Counted from the first letter of the stretch, positions 36,030-48,199 are shown. The stretch is DNA of 64,000 bases from Sciurus carolinensis (GCF_902686445.1 NC_062214.1:45579454-45643453); one strand, 5' to 3'. Notes: generated by a model not told the origin, from the sequence alone. Numbers and translations are program-made.

Positions 36030-36725
36030 ACCCGTAACTTCTCCTAATTAAGCCAGTCCGTCTAATTATGGGATGTTCCATCAAATATTTCTCCAGATGC
36101 TTTCGATGCCGCCTGCGGGTGCTGGTCAAAGCTGGCGAGGCTTCTGATCAGGGATGCTGGCCCTGCCAGCGCCGCGCGCGTTCTCTTCTCGCCTGGACGC
36201 GCCTGTCTCCAAGTACTGCGCAAACCGCCCTCGATCATTTGCTCTGTTGCCTGTCGAAAGCATAGAGCGTAATTACTAAAGTTAAGAAAACATCTCTGTA
36301 ATTAGCCAGGCAACTCTAAGCACAAGAAATGGAAATTAGTCACAGTATCATAAATTAGTTTGTGCATACATTACATTCAAGGATTGCCCTTGGGGCTCCA
36401 TGTTTGCAGTCTTTGGCGGGCAAGCCCCTGTATCTCAATAAAGCATTCCTTCCCGGGTGAGTATGTCACAGGAAAGGGAGTTTCGCTTGAATTACAATTT
36501 CCTTTAATTCTTTTGTAGTTGCAACCAGAATAAAATCTAATATTCAGTCTGGGGAAAAGGAGACTAGTAAACAGTGATTTTCCTGTTGATTTTATTTTCC
36601 CTCGTGGACATCTATTAACCTAGGGCCATCAGGTATCTCCAAGCAGAGGGCTCATCAATTGTATTGTTTCTCTCATTAGGAGCAGTAGTTATAAACTCTT
36701 TAAATAACCCTGATTTTCAACTACT
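36030..36725. promoter_or_regulatory. Candidate developmental enhancer with CpG-dense core
   Basis: Four TAATTA homeodomain cores occur at 36045-36050, 36063-36068, 36270-36275 and 36299-36304, plus further AATTAG sites to 36360. Between the second and third lies a patch at about 36105-36235 with around 15 CpGs (GCGCCGCGCGCG at 36169-36180), against near CpG absence elsewhere. No repeat is recognised over nearly 700 bp. This pattern is typical of conserved enhancers near developmental transcription-factor genes; no target gene lies in the window. Confidence 0.45.
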
Positions 36726-37865
36726 TCCACAGTCCCTCCTCTTGCCAGCAAAAGCCAGGAAATTGGACTCGGGCACACACAACATAGCATTTGCATCAAA
36801 ATAATACAGCAGGCAACAGCAAGCCACAATCACATCACTCAGAAGGAAGGAATAGAATACAAATTAAAGGAAGAATGTAAATTTTTTGCCATTAAGCTTC
36901 AATGACCATTTGAAATGGTGCAAGGCACAAAGGTTCTTGATGAGCGTCATCTAGTTTGATTATTCATACTTGTGTTTCTGCTTGAATTAAAGCAGGAGTG
37001 CTGCAGCCTGTTAAAGGAAAATATTTGAATTGATAGTGAACTCTCACCTTGCCGTGCATCCATTTACTTTTCAAATGAATACTAGATAAGTTAGTGCATT
37101 TTCTAATCGGCCTGTTTTCCAGTGAGTGCTGTCATTACATACCAATTTCTTTCAGAAGTGCTTGCTAAGAAACATTAACTACTTACAAATAAGGACCTGT
37201 CTCTCACAGGCTGCTGTCTTGAGCTCCCTGGCTCATTTCTGCTAGGACAGTTGAGGTCTATGGGAACCATATTGGCCAGGCCTGGCTTGGCTTCAACCCT
37301 TTCCCTTACTTCTCAACCAAGCCTTTAAGTGCAGGCAAGACTTTTGCCATCTGCCATAGTCTTGCTGTGTTCATTGCCCAAACCACTTTACCTCGGGGCA
37401 ACTATGCACTATGTGCAGATGGTCTGGATCCACCTACCCTCTGATTCTAACCTCTGAGGCTGAGCAGCCAGCATTGAATCTAACCCAAATTTCACATTTG
37501 AAACTAAGGATGCCATTAGTCTGTTATTCATCTCTAGACATAGGTTCCCCAGTTGGTAGGTGCATTGGCTACACATACAGAAAATGGACAGGGTAATTTT
37601 TGAGTATTGTGGTGGGAAGAGAAGAAGGGGTCTCAATTTAAGAAATACATGCTCAAGTTTTAAACAAGAGTACAGAAGGAGAAACCTCCAGAATAGGGAA
37701 GGCACAAGAACATTGCTATATACCAGAAGAGACTTAAACAAATATTCATACTTAATCAGGAATAAAGAAGATCATTAACACTCTGAACCTACATTTGGCA
37801 TCATAAAGAGCTTATTTGGGTTAAATATTACTGGTCATACATTTGCTGAAATGTGTCAATTATTT
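36726..37865. other. Unique non-coding sequence
   Basis: No named repeat or gene. Frames at 37409-37778 overlap on both strands without domains. Confidence 0.4.
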
Positions 37866-37883
37866 TGGTTTGGTTTTGTGTGT

Positions 37884-37928
<45 letters not shown>

Positions 37929-38003
37929 GCTAGGGATGAAACCCAGGGCCTCATGCATGCTGGGCAAGTACTGTACCAACAGAGCCACACCCTAGTGCCT
38001 GTC
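37866..38003 (-). mobile_element. ID SINE with (TG)n tail
   Basis: The complement carries the ID body (from 38003 down to about 37927). Its 3' end runs into a TG/CA tract at about 37878-37927. The insertion is bracketed by CAATTATTT at 37857-37865 and 38004-38012, so the microsatellite is inside the SINE insertion. Confidence 0.88.
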
Positions 38004-38012
38004 CAATTATTT

Positions 38013-39679
38013 CTTGCTCAAAACTTCTTTAGGATTCATCAGGGGAAAATGTAGGATATACCCAAGGGAGTGAAGCAATGCTCACAAACACTGTGTGACC
38101 CTGCTTCCCAGTGGTTTTGTTTTTGATCTCTGGTTCGTTCTGTGACAGAATGAGGAGTACATTGATGTGAGATCTTTATACACTGTCAGCCAAGATGATG
38201 AGAAAAAGGAAATCCCTCAAAAAGTACCTTCATGAGAGAAGAATGGTGAGCTCAAACCCCAGAGGAAAAAAGCATCCTTATCTGATTGGAATCCAAATGT
38301 TGCTCTTATGTTTAAAATAGAAAAAACAAAATAAAATATTGTGATCTAAAAGTAGGATAATTCCATAATTGAATTAAGATTCAAATGAAACTTTGGGGAA
38401 AGCTGAAAATGAAAGGAGCTGTTAAATAGGTACCATGACCACATATGCTAAGGAAGGTTACAAAAGAAACTCTTGGGAAGTTATGGATTTATTATAACCA
38501 AATGCATGTATCTGTGTGCACATATGTGTACACACACAGAGGGATGCTGAAAAGGGCATGATAGTGTCTTAGTTAATTATTATACCTTTAGGAATGTATA
38601 TAGAGCCACATAGAATTATGAATACTCTAGTCCCCACTCTCTGAACACTACAACACAAGCATGATTCTGACTCCAGAGCCCCTGGAGTATTGAGCCAAAG
38701 TTGCCCTCTAAGGGACTTTGCTGGACAGCCTCTTTCCCCGTGGAGCCCCACTAAATTTTCCTGGAATCACTTCTTAATACATCTCTACATTTCACTTCAG
38801 GATCTCCTTCTCCTGCCTCTGAGAGAAGTTTCTAGGTGGCCCAGAAACTCCAACAATGTCAAGAATATCCTATGAGTACCCATCACTTGAATAACATGTT
38901 CTGGTGTCCATAGATCTCTTACCTGTCCATCTCCAATACTGGCATATTACTAAAGACTCCTCAACCTATAGTTATCTTATTTGAGAGAATTGACAACTTC
39001 TAGTTTTTTTACATTCATCCTTCTTTCTCCCTTTTCGTCCAAGTCAGTTTGAAATATTTTTTTAATTGCAGCAAACAGATCTCTAGCTGATTTATACCTC
39101 TGTATTCTTTATTTCCCATCACTCATATTCTGTATGAAATCCCATTGCTGATCCAACCTACCAGAGCTAGACTCTGACTGATTCTTCTGAGTCATATCTT
39201 GGGCATGATGTTTCCCCTCAGGGTTCCTGAAGTCTATTCCTCATTCACTCATACACTGTGATCCTCAGAAGAATAAAAACATAGTATCCACTACACTTTG
39301 AAGAAGACTACCAGCCTTCCCCTAACCAAAGCACTTACTTCTTTAGACTTTAGCTCCCTTTTCTTTTCCTACCCTCCTCAGCCTAAGATTGTCTAAAGTT
39401 TAAGAAGGAGAGCTGGATAGTTTATGAACCAAAATAAAATCAAAGTGATAGTGTTTGACATAGAGAGAAATTGGACAATCTTATGGCAATCTAAAGATCA
39501 TTCTTATGAACCTGTGCTTGTCTAATTAAGTTGTCAGAGACAGCTCTCTTGTCATGTAACATGGTGGCTCTCCAACCTAATGTATTTCAGAAATATTCTG
39601 TAGTGTTTCTATAACCTACACATGCCTGGATTCCTCTCCAGACCTTTCAGATCACAGTTAAAGTGATATCTCTTCAAAT
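38013..39679. other. Unclassified non-coding sequence
   Basis: No gene and no confident repeat in 1.7 kb. Short frames at 38569-38875 overlap on both strands. Confidence 0.4.
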
Positions 39680-39966
39680 AACCCAATCAAAAATTTCAAA
39701 GGACTTGATTAGCATACTCCCCAAAAAATATACAAATGGCCAACAAGCACATGAAAAGATGTTCAATATCACTAACCATTAGGAAAATGCAAATCAAAAC
39801 TACAATGAGATATCAACTCATTTCTATTAGGATATCTACTATAAAAATTATATAAAATACAGAAAATAACAAGGACATAGAGAACTTGGAACCCTTGTAC
39901 ATTGGAATGTAAAATGGTGTAACTCCTATGGAGTACATGAGTAGTTCCTCAAAGAATTTGAAAATA

Positions 39967-40060
39967 CGGGACTGAGGGTGTAACTCAATTGTAGAGAGCT
40001 TGCCTAGTATGCACAGGCCCTGGATTTGAACCCCAGAACCAAAAAAAAAAAAAAAAAAAA
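39967..40060 (+). mobile_element. ID SINE, poly-A subtype
   Basis: Body 'gggactgagggtgtaactca ... gatttgaaccccagaacc' and a 20-base poly-A, sitting in the old L1 just before its 'atagaactaccatatg' block. The flanking repeats are only approximate (TTTGAAAATA versus ATTAAAATA). Confidence 0.85.
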
Positions 40061-40101
40061 ATTAAAATAGAACTACCATATGAACAGGTAATTCTACTTT
40101 T

Positions 40102-40273
40102 TAAAAAATTATTGATTCTTTTTTTACTTTTTACAGACCGCATTTTGATTCATTGTACACAAACGGAATACATCATTTCATTTCTATGGTTGTACATGAT
40201 GTAGATTCATACCATTCGTGTAATCATACACAAAAATAGACAGGCAGACCAATGGTACAGAATAGAAGACACA
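40102..40273 (-). mobile_element. Small L1 insertion with 5' inversion (twin priming)
   Basis: 40105-40229 is the antisense squirrel-type L1 3' UTR. It is directly followed by about 44 bp in the opposite sense ('aaatagacaggcagaccaat' onward) matching ORF2 at about 11563-11605. Perfect 14-bp duplications GTAATTCTACTTTT flank the whole unit at 40088-40101 and 40274-40287, so both parts arrived in one event. Confidence 0.9.
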
Positions 40274-40640
40274 GTAATTCTACTTTTATGTGTATATTCA
40301 AAAGAATTGAAAGTAGGATCTAGAAGAGGTATTTGTATAACCATGTTTATAGCATTATTATTCACAATAGCCAAAAGGTGAAAGCAAAGCAAGTGTCAGT
40401 CAATACATGAATGGATAAAGAAAATGTAGTATTTTCATACAAAATATTATTGATCCTTGAAAATGAAGGAAATTCTGACACAAACTATAGCATAGATGAC
40501 CTTGAAGACATTGTGTACACTGTATTCAGTGAGACAAACATTTTTGTGAGTCCACTTATATGAGGTACCTAGAGTAGTCAAATTCATCAAGAAAGAAAGT
40601 AGAATGGTAGTTGGCAAAGGTTTAGACTCCAGGAAAATGA

Positions 40641-41129
40641 GGTTGTTATTTAATGCATCTTATGGGCTCCCTGAAGTTATTAACTCTTCCCTTTCCATCT
40701 TTATTGCCAACTATTCACCAATAGAAAACATTATTCATTCCTTTCCCAAACATGCTTTCAATTCTGCCATTTCTAGACCCTTCCACCTACCTTCCCTTCC
40801 TTGTAGATATCACCTTAACATTTTTTAAGTTGCAGAAACTGCGTTTTTGGATAATGTAATCACTGACAATGAACAGACAAACAGTACCATGAGCCTACCT
40901 GGCCTCAATCCTGGGCTAGGGTTCTCAGGAACAGGGGAAAGTCCTAGCCTGCCCCTCCACCAGTGAGTATCTACCATAAGTGTCCCCTTTTTCTAGTCCC
41001 TGGTCTCCACCTGATAAACTCCCATTTACCTTTCCAAGCCTACGTGGAACCGCCATCTCCTCCTTAACTCTCCCTTCTCAATCATCATTGCATTTAATTT
41101 TTGTCTTCTCAACAGTCTCTACATCTTGC
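40641..41129. other. Unclassified sequence
   Basis: No gene or named repeat seen. Confidence 0.4.
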
Positions 41130-41345
41130 TTAGTGATTTATGAAACAAATATCTACATATCTACTAACTCTGTACCTTGGGCAAGTAACTGGCATTACTG
41201 CTAACCTCAATGTCCTTATCTCTAAAGTGGGATTAGAAATGGTACCTGCTCTGAATCAAATAGGTGTCCTCTGAATTGAATGAAAATACATAAAGTGCTT
41301 CAAATAACACCTCACACATGAATGCTCACTCATCATTATGGATGA
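41130..41345 (+). repeat. MIR element
   Basis: 'ccttgggcaagtaactggca', 'ctcaatgtccttatctctaa', 'agtgggattagaaatggtac', then 'cataaagtgcttcaaataac' follow the full MIR core and 3' order in sense orientation. Confidence 0.75.
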
Positions 41346-41784
41346 TGAAGATGATGGTTTTTCCCTGCCCTTACCTATGTACTCCATTGGGCTGTAGTTT
41401 TTGATCTTGTCTTCTCATGGTAGGTCACAGAGTTAGCCTTCAGAAAAGCAAACAAATTAATAACAAATTAAAGGTAACCTGTGTATCTTGCTGTGGCTTT
41501 TCTTCAAATGGTCACATCCCAGAGGATGGGGGGTGTTCTTTCTCAGAGACAGGTCCCATCTGCACCCCAATTTAAGCATTAGCTTAGCTCTAAGAATACG
41601 CAACCAACAATTCTTTTAGTCAGTATTTTCATGCTGGTATATGAGCCTGCTTGTGGCTCAGAATTACTCAATAAGTTTTCCAAACTATCAATCTCACATT
41701 TCAGACATGGAAGAACTAACAGTCAACTATATTCAGAGATGATTTTTTAGTCTGTCACTATCACTCCCCCCATCATTTAGTTGA
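41346..41784. other. Unclassified sequence
   Basis: No recognised feature before the target-site duplication of the nucleolin pseudogene. Confidence 0.4.
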
Positions 41785-41793
41785 GTAATTTTT

Positions 41794-43938
41794 TTTTCAG
41801 AGTTTAGGACTTTTAATTTGTCCTAAAGTCACTGAAGCAAAACTCATAAAGCATTCTGCTTTCCTTTACACCCCCCAATGCAAACAAAACAAAAAACTAT
41901 TTGTAGGAAAAAAAGACTGTTTTGTACAGGGGATGAAACAATATAAATTCAAAACTTACAGATAAGGATTAGCTCTATCACTCATCTCTTTAAAAAGTTT
42001 ATCCAGTCAAAACCAATAGGGTATCTCCTTTGAAATGTCATCTATACGGATTTCCAAGTTGACCACAGGACTGTATACTGTCTTAGAATGTCCTCAGAAG
42101 GCTCTGTCATTGAACAGGCAACAGAGTTTAAAAACCCCAGAGTCCTTTCTTTCAAATGGAAGAGGGAACGACAGGGACAGAAGAAACTATTCAAACTTCA
42201 TCTTCTTTCCTTGTGGCTTGTTGTCTCCTCTTTCCCCTCTGCCTCCTCAGCTGCCACCTCTGCCTCCAAAGTCTCCTCTTCCTCCACCACGACCCCTAAA
42301 GCCACCTTCCCCTTTAGGCTTGGCCCAGTCCAAGGTAACTTTGTTTCCATCAATTTCACCATCTTCCATGGCCTCTTTGGCAGCTTTGGCATCTTCCTCA
42401 CTGTTGAAGTCTACAAAACCAAACCTCTTTGGAGGATCCAGTTTCCCCGGTCGGTGACTATCCTTGCATGGACAGAATCGTCAAATGATTCTTTTAAGGT
42501 TTCTTCGGTTGTATCTTCAGACAGACCTTTGACAAACAGAGTTTTCGATGGCTGGCTTCTTGCGTTAGGCAATCCCCTGGGTCCTTGCAACTCCAGCCTG
42601 ATTGCTCTGCCCTCAATTTCCCTATTATTACAGGAATTTAAAGCAAACTCTGTAAATGCATACCCTTTAGATTTGCCATTTTGGTTTCTCTAGTTTAACT
42701 TCATTGCCAAAAAGTTTTAAACCAGTGAGTTTGAATCAGCAGATTCAAAATCCACATAGCCAAACTCCCTAGTCGTTCCAATTCTGACATCCACAGTAGC
42801 CAGATCATTTTTTGCAAACAGTTCACTGATACCAATTTTTAGTCCAGGAGCAGATTTGTTAGAATTCAGGTTTCCAACAAAGAGATTAAAAGATGTAGTT
42901 GGTTCTGTGCCTTCCACTTTCTGTTTCTTGGTTTCAGGGGCTACCTTCTGTTTGGCCATTTCCTTCTTTTGTTTTCCAGGTGCTTCTTTGACAAGGCTCT
43001 TCTTCTTCCTCCTCCTCCTCTTCATCATCCTCTCATCTTCCTCCTCCTCCTCCTCCTCCTCCTCCTCCTCCTCCTCCTCCTCCTCCTCTCCATTCTCCTC
43101 AGCCACACTCTTGGCTTTCTTTGGTACAGATTTTGCAGCAGCTTTCTTCCCTTGGTTGGTGTGATCTCCATAGCTTCTCCTTCAGAGTCATCTTCCTCCT
43201 CCTCGTCCTCTTCCTCATCATCTTCATCCTCTTCATCCTCATCCTCATCCTCTGAGGTAGGGACAGCAGCTGCTGCTTTCATCACTGCTGGTACAAATCC
43301 ATCCTCCTCCTCCTCCTCCTCCTCTTCCTCGATATCCTCCTCCTCATCATCATCACTCTTCCTTCTTGGCATTCTTGCCATTTTTTGCCCCCTTGGCTGG
43401 GGTAACAACTCCCTTCTTACCAGGGGGCTGCTACCAATGCTTTGCCCAGAGTGGCTCCCTTCTTGCCAGGTGCTATAACTGCTTTGGCTGGTGTAACTGT
43501 CTTCTTGGCTGGTGTGGCTGCTGTCATTTTGCCTGGAGTGACAACTGCTTTCTTGGTAGGTGTGGTAATTGCCGCCTTTTTTGTTGGGGAAACTACCGCC
43601 TTCTTTGCTGGAGTTGTGGTAGCCTTCTTGCCTTTCTTCTGAGGGATGACAAACTCTTCTCCACTGCTGTCATTTTCTTCATCTTCTGACATTTCCTCAT
43701 CTTCACTATCTTCTTCTACCTCCTTTGGTGGAGGAGCCTTTTTCTTGGGGTCACCTTGATTTTTACCAGCCTTTGCGAACTTCACCATGATGGCAGGTTA
43801 TGACGGCTGAGTGTGTGGCAGGCGAGTGGCGCAGATGAACCTAGAGGACCTGAAGCGATGTCGATGGCGGCCCTCGCGTACTGAAGAAGTTGGAGCACGT
43901 ATGCCTGGTGGCCAGCGATGGCTAGAGACTGAGGCCGG
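41794..43938 (-). pseudogene. NCL: Processed nucleolin (NCL) retropseudogene
   Basis: Nucleolin is a nucleolar RNA-binding protein of about 710 residues acting in rRNA transcription and processing. Here the start ATG is at 43788 and the terminal stop at 42187-42189, leaving about 1.6 kb of the usual 2.1 kb. In order: the basic TPxKK repeats with acidic islands (43788-43025), RRM1 with LFVGNL (42884-42867) and FGYVDF (42764-42747), then a large deletion, the end of RRM3, RRM4 and a shortened Arg/Gly tail ending GKKMKFE. There are no introns. A frameshift lies near 43418, others follow, and a stop falls in the RGG tail at 42247-42249. The leader 43789-43938 resembles the nucleolin 5' UTR. GTAATTTTT flanks it at 41785-41793 and 43939-43947. 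L1 machinery is the likely source. Not functional. Confidence 0.96.
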
Positions 43939-43947
43939 GTAATTTTT

Positions 43948-44493
43948 ATCTTAGGCAATGATACCTTTTCTCCACGATCACGCCTTCAGAATTCAATGTC
44001 ATGGCATCTCCATCAATCTTTGAATGCTTTTGCACTTTTATCGAATAAAGAAAAAGTCCCCAGAATTATTTGCACACACTTGTGCCTCTGTGGGGAACTG
44101 GGAGCAAGAAGGTTTCAGTCATTTCTGCCACAGTCTCTTACTTCCCAGGATAATCCTACCCAACAGGACCACCAAAAAGTGATGGGTAGAAATTATTTTG
44201 TAACAGTTGAGAGCCTTATAATCATGTAGTACCTTATTGTACAATATATTCTAATATACCTGGGGACACTTGGTACTCACCAAAGCAGAAAATGGAGCTG
44301 TCTTCAATAATGGTTGAAATCCCACCCTGAAAATCCATTTCAGAAAATGGTGGAAGAGTCATAAGCCCCTGTTAACAGCCAGGCTGCGCTTCAAAGCAAA
44401 GGATCTGGTGAAGGTAAATCTATTATTCTTATGACAGAAGGATGTTTGTTAAAATACACGATCCTTATAATATAAGGATTTTGTAGAAATCCT
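43948..44493. other. Unclassified sequence
   Basis: No gene or repeat recognised. Confidence 0.4.
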
Positions 44494-44519
44494 GTTTTGT
44501 TTTGTTTTGTTTTGTTTTT
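44494..44519. repeat. (TTTTG)n pentanucleotide repeat
   Basis: About five TTTTG units. Confidence 0.9.
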
Positions 44520-46054
44520 CTTCTTGACAATGAGTAGCTCAAAGTTTGTCTACCTGTGATTTCAGGGAAGGCACAGCAAGCAATTGTGTGTTTCCAATCA
44601 GCTGTTTCTGGTAAGATTTGGCCAGCCCACCCATCCCAAGAGCCCCCTCTTTTGCCAGTACTACAAGATTTGGAACATTTCCCAAAGCTAATTCTGGTGA
44701 GATGTGGGGAGTAACTGCTTCTTAGTTCACCTATGTCTGTTATATGAAGTAGGGAGGACAGTACTTTTTCTGACAGGTAGAAAATTCTATGCATGGAGAA
44801 TGAACTTGAAATGTATCAGTGAACTGTTGGAGAGTGCTTACACAATTTAAATTAATAGAGCTGAAAACCCCCACTCAAGTATTTGTTCTCAAGTCCTCAA
44901 GATTATCTTTTTAATTTGAAAAGACACATTTTTTTTTCCTTAGAGTTAACTATGAGTATCAGTTTCCCAGGGCTGTGTTACAAACATTAGGAAGAGTGTT
45001 TAATTATGTTATGTTAGATTTAAATTTCAGTTTTAAAACAATAAAAAACATAACTGGAAGTAGAGTGTGGATATAACTTGGGTTTAAGAAAGGTTAATGA
45101 GAAAACTGCAAAATCCCACATCATAGTAAAAAGTTCCACAAAGACTCTGTTCTCTCTCACCCTACCCCCACTTTTTCTTGTTTAATCTTTGAAGGGTGTG
45201 ATAGGATGATATTAAATGTGACCCATTATGCTCTCAAGAACTCCACCTGAAAATTAAATGTGCTTGTTTTTCAAAATCTACTTTGTTTTCTGCGTTCCCC
45301 ACTATTATCTCTCGATAACTAAATTTCCTCTGCCACTAAGTCTCAGAATTGTAACTTAGGAGAGGAGTTAAGCCATGGCTTTAGCCATGCTTTATACTCT
45401 TCTTCACCCTGTGACCCAAATGTTGGATTAATGAGGACATATGGCCTGATCCTGCTGAAAAGGCCTTGGGGTCAGCCTTGCAGGCCAAACTGACACTTCC
45501 CCCTGGTGGTCCCCATTGTTCAGCCTCAGGGCCCTGGGAGATTACCAAGCCCTTCCTCGCAGGCAATTGTGTATCTGTCCTTGTATTGCAGTCTGTAAGT
45601 CATGGTGGGGTGATGTAAGAGAAATCAAAACCCACACAGAGAGAAGGGCTTGTCACTTCTATAGGTTCCTTTGGGGGACCTATACCAAAGCCTAAGCTTT
45701 GGTAATCAACAGCCCTGAGATATGGATGTAGGCCAGGTGGGCCTTCAAAAGCCTCGTCAGGGTATCTACACGCTTAATGACTGCCTGTTTATTTTCTGGA
45801 CCAAAGATCACTACATATGCACATACAAGAGAACAGGTTTGACATCACAATGGACTGAGGAACAACTGGATCAATTAAGTCTGGAGGGAGATCTTGGGAG
45901 GGGGAGTCCAGCATCCAAGGGCCTCATTCTTTTTAGTGGTTGCTTCTTTCAATAATGTGGAATTTCTCCAAAGGGATACCAGAGCCTTGGGCAAATCACA
46001 CTCTATATATCTCACCTGGATTCCTTGAGTGGAAAACCTCTTCAGCTTTATGAG
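44520..46054. other. Unclassified non-coding sequence
   Basis: A short stretch at 44955-44998 resembles the end of an antisense MLT1-type LTR. Otherwise no feature. Frames at 44465-44794, 45381-45566 and 45722-45955 lack domains. Confidence 0.4.
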
Positions 46055-46215
46055 TCTTCATGGTTTGCAAGATACTTTCACATCCATGAGCTTATGAATC
46101 TAGCACTATTTCTCCTATTTTGCAGATGAGAAAATGAAAGTCCCGACAGTCCAAATGGTTTGTCCAACATCCCACAACTTATAAGGGATGAAACTAGGTC
46201 TGGTTTTCAGATCTC
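46055..46215 (-). repeat. MIR fragment
   Basis: 'ctcctattttgcagatgaga' with 'aatggtttgtccaacatccc' and 'aagggatgaaactaggtctg' is the reverse complement of the MIR core. Confidence 0.65.
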
Positions 46216-47039
46216 CTGGTCTGGACCTCCTACTACTTCTCCTAGTTCCTTCCCACTCCTCTATTAAAAGAAGAGAAAAGAAAAGGGGCAGGAGTGCAGA
46301 ACCCCTGGTTATACACCATTGCCTGTCTGAGGGTCTGATCCCATCCACAGCTTAGGGGATTTCTTCCAAGACCCCTCACTGAAGGGTCCTCCAGCCTGCT
46401 TGCCACAACAGGTATTGAGTGAGTACAAAGAGGGTGAAAGAGGCAACTAACTCTTTCCATGATAATTTTTGTTTCACATCATGATAATGTTCCAAGCTCT
46501 ACACTAACCCTCTCACTATGAAACTGAACAAAACTATGTTTGGGCATTGGAATACAGCTCCAGACTTTGGCTCTGAAGAAAGGGAAATACACAGGTTGAG
46601 ACCCATGATTGCCCCACCTTTCTACGTGAAGGCACTTTCCAGAACACAGTATAGAGAGGTGGAGACCAAATAGACCATGGTCTCACTGAGATGAGCAGTT
46701 AGAGATCAGAGTTTGGGCCTGCTGGAAAGACTGGAATATGAGGGGCAGGATGCTGAAGAAGATCAATTTGTGCAGGGAAAGAGCCCCACACATCTGCATA
46801 AAGATCCCCTTAAACCTTTGGCTAAATACCAACTTGCTTCTGTACAAAGCAAGACTGTATGAGATCTAGAAAAGAGCAATTGCTAGGGACTGTGAGCTAA
46901 ATGGAAATTCCAGAGTTTGTGTACAATGAGTAGGTAGTAGAGGTTTAATAGCCAGGGCAGAGGGACATCAAGAACTGTCTCAGGCATTGAATCAAATCCC
47001 CTGAAAAGTTGCCTTCTTGAAAGTAGGAATAAACTAGCT
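46216..47039. other. Unclassified sequence
   Basis: No gene or confident repeat. Confidence 0.4.
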
Positions 47040-47400
47040 CCAAAGTGAAGGGAACTCTAGATCCACAAGCTCCAAGGGATCAGAGAGATCTGTAAGGAAT
47101 TTAACTGCCAGAACAACACCCAGAACTAAAAAAATTCAGGAATTCCCAGCACTCAAAAAATTCAGGAACTCAGGAGCATACAATCAAAAAGTTTCAGACA
47201 TGAAAAGTAGTAGAAAAATGTGCCCCCTAATGAGAAGTAAAATGAGACTATAGAAACAGACCCAGAGGTGATGTCATTGTTAGCAGGCAAGGACTTTAAG
47301 ACTGTTAACATAAATATATTCAAAGGTATTAAGAGAAACCTACCATAATTGGAAATAAGTGGGGAATCTCAAAAAAGAAATTGAAACTGTTAGTGATAAA
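47040..47400 (+). mobile_element. Ancient L1/HAL1 5' (ORF1-region) fragment
   Basis: 'gaaacagacccagaggtgat', 'aggcaaggactttaagactg' and 'aagaaattgaaactgttagt' match the region around ORF1 of old L1 or HAL1 elements. Frames are decayed. Confidence 0.5.
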
Positions 47401-48199
47401 AAAGGCGATCTCAGCCCCGCAGGGCACCAGGTTTCCAGTTGAGCTGCAATTTGCCCCAATGTGCACCTTTCTTTCATGATGGCTTACCGTACGATTCACT
47501 TCATCCCCTCTCTGCAGCCTTTCCAGATTTCCAGTGCTTCTTTTCCTTGTCCTTATTCCCTAAACAATACAGTATAACAACTGTCTACAAAGCATCTGCT
47601 TGCATCTACAACTGACTATTCTTTCAAAGACAAAATAAAGACATGAGTCAATCTAGAGAGTACCAAAAATGGGGTAAGAAGAGTTATGAAAGACATTCGT
47701 CACTTTCTCCTTTATATTGTAATATTTGTGTGTAGTACATCACAGTCAGTAGTCTAGCTCACAGATCCTGTCTGTATGAATCCTGGCTCCATTGCTTGCA
47801 ATTTATGTGAAATAGGTGGGTTGTATTATAGGAGGTCCCATTATAAACAAAGTCCTATATTTCAGCATTCTAACCCAATAAAAGTTTATGTCTTTTGTAT
47901 AAACGAAAACCAAAGGTCTCCCAGTCAGAAGTTGCTTTCCAAATGATCATTCAGGAGTCCAATTTCCTTCCATCTTGTAGATCCACCACCCCTAAAGTCC
48001 CAGACTCCTCTGATGGGTCCTCCACACACAGCAGATATGAGAAGAAAATATAAACAATGATGTAGGATTTTTTTATGACCACTTCTGCACACATTGGATT
48101 GATCAGAACTCAGTCATGTGGTCACCCTTATCTGCAAGGGCACCTGGGAAATACACTCTAGCTAAATGTTCAGGAGAAAGAAAACATGGGTATTAGTGA
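47401..48199. other. Unclassified sequence
   Basis: No gene. A weak MIR-like phrase lies near 47745-47830, not called. Confidence 0.4.

Larger units (their letters stand above)
39680..40640 (+). mobile_element. Old LINE-1 ORF2 3' fragment, twice interrupted
   Basis: Reads 'aagatgttcaatatcactaa', 'aaatgcaaatcaaaactaca', then 'aatagaactaccatatgaac' and on to 'gtattttcatacaaaatatt', an ancient L1 ORF2 C-terminus in sense. An ID SINE (about 39967-40060) and a small L1 (40102-40273) were inserted later. Confidence 0.75.

Noticed and set aside
42035..42693. Plus-strand open frames of 140 and 201 codons
   Set aside because: They are antisense readings of the nucleolin pseudogene RRM4 and Gly/Arg-rich tail; the protein match is on the minus strand.
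42856..43478. Plus-strand frames with poly-Ser and poly-Leu
   Set aside because: They translate the CCT-rich complement of the nucleolin acidic region.
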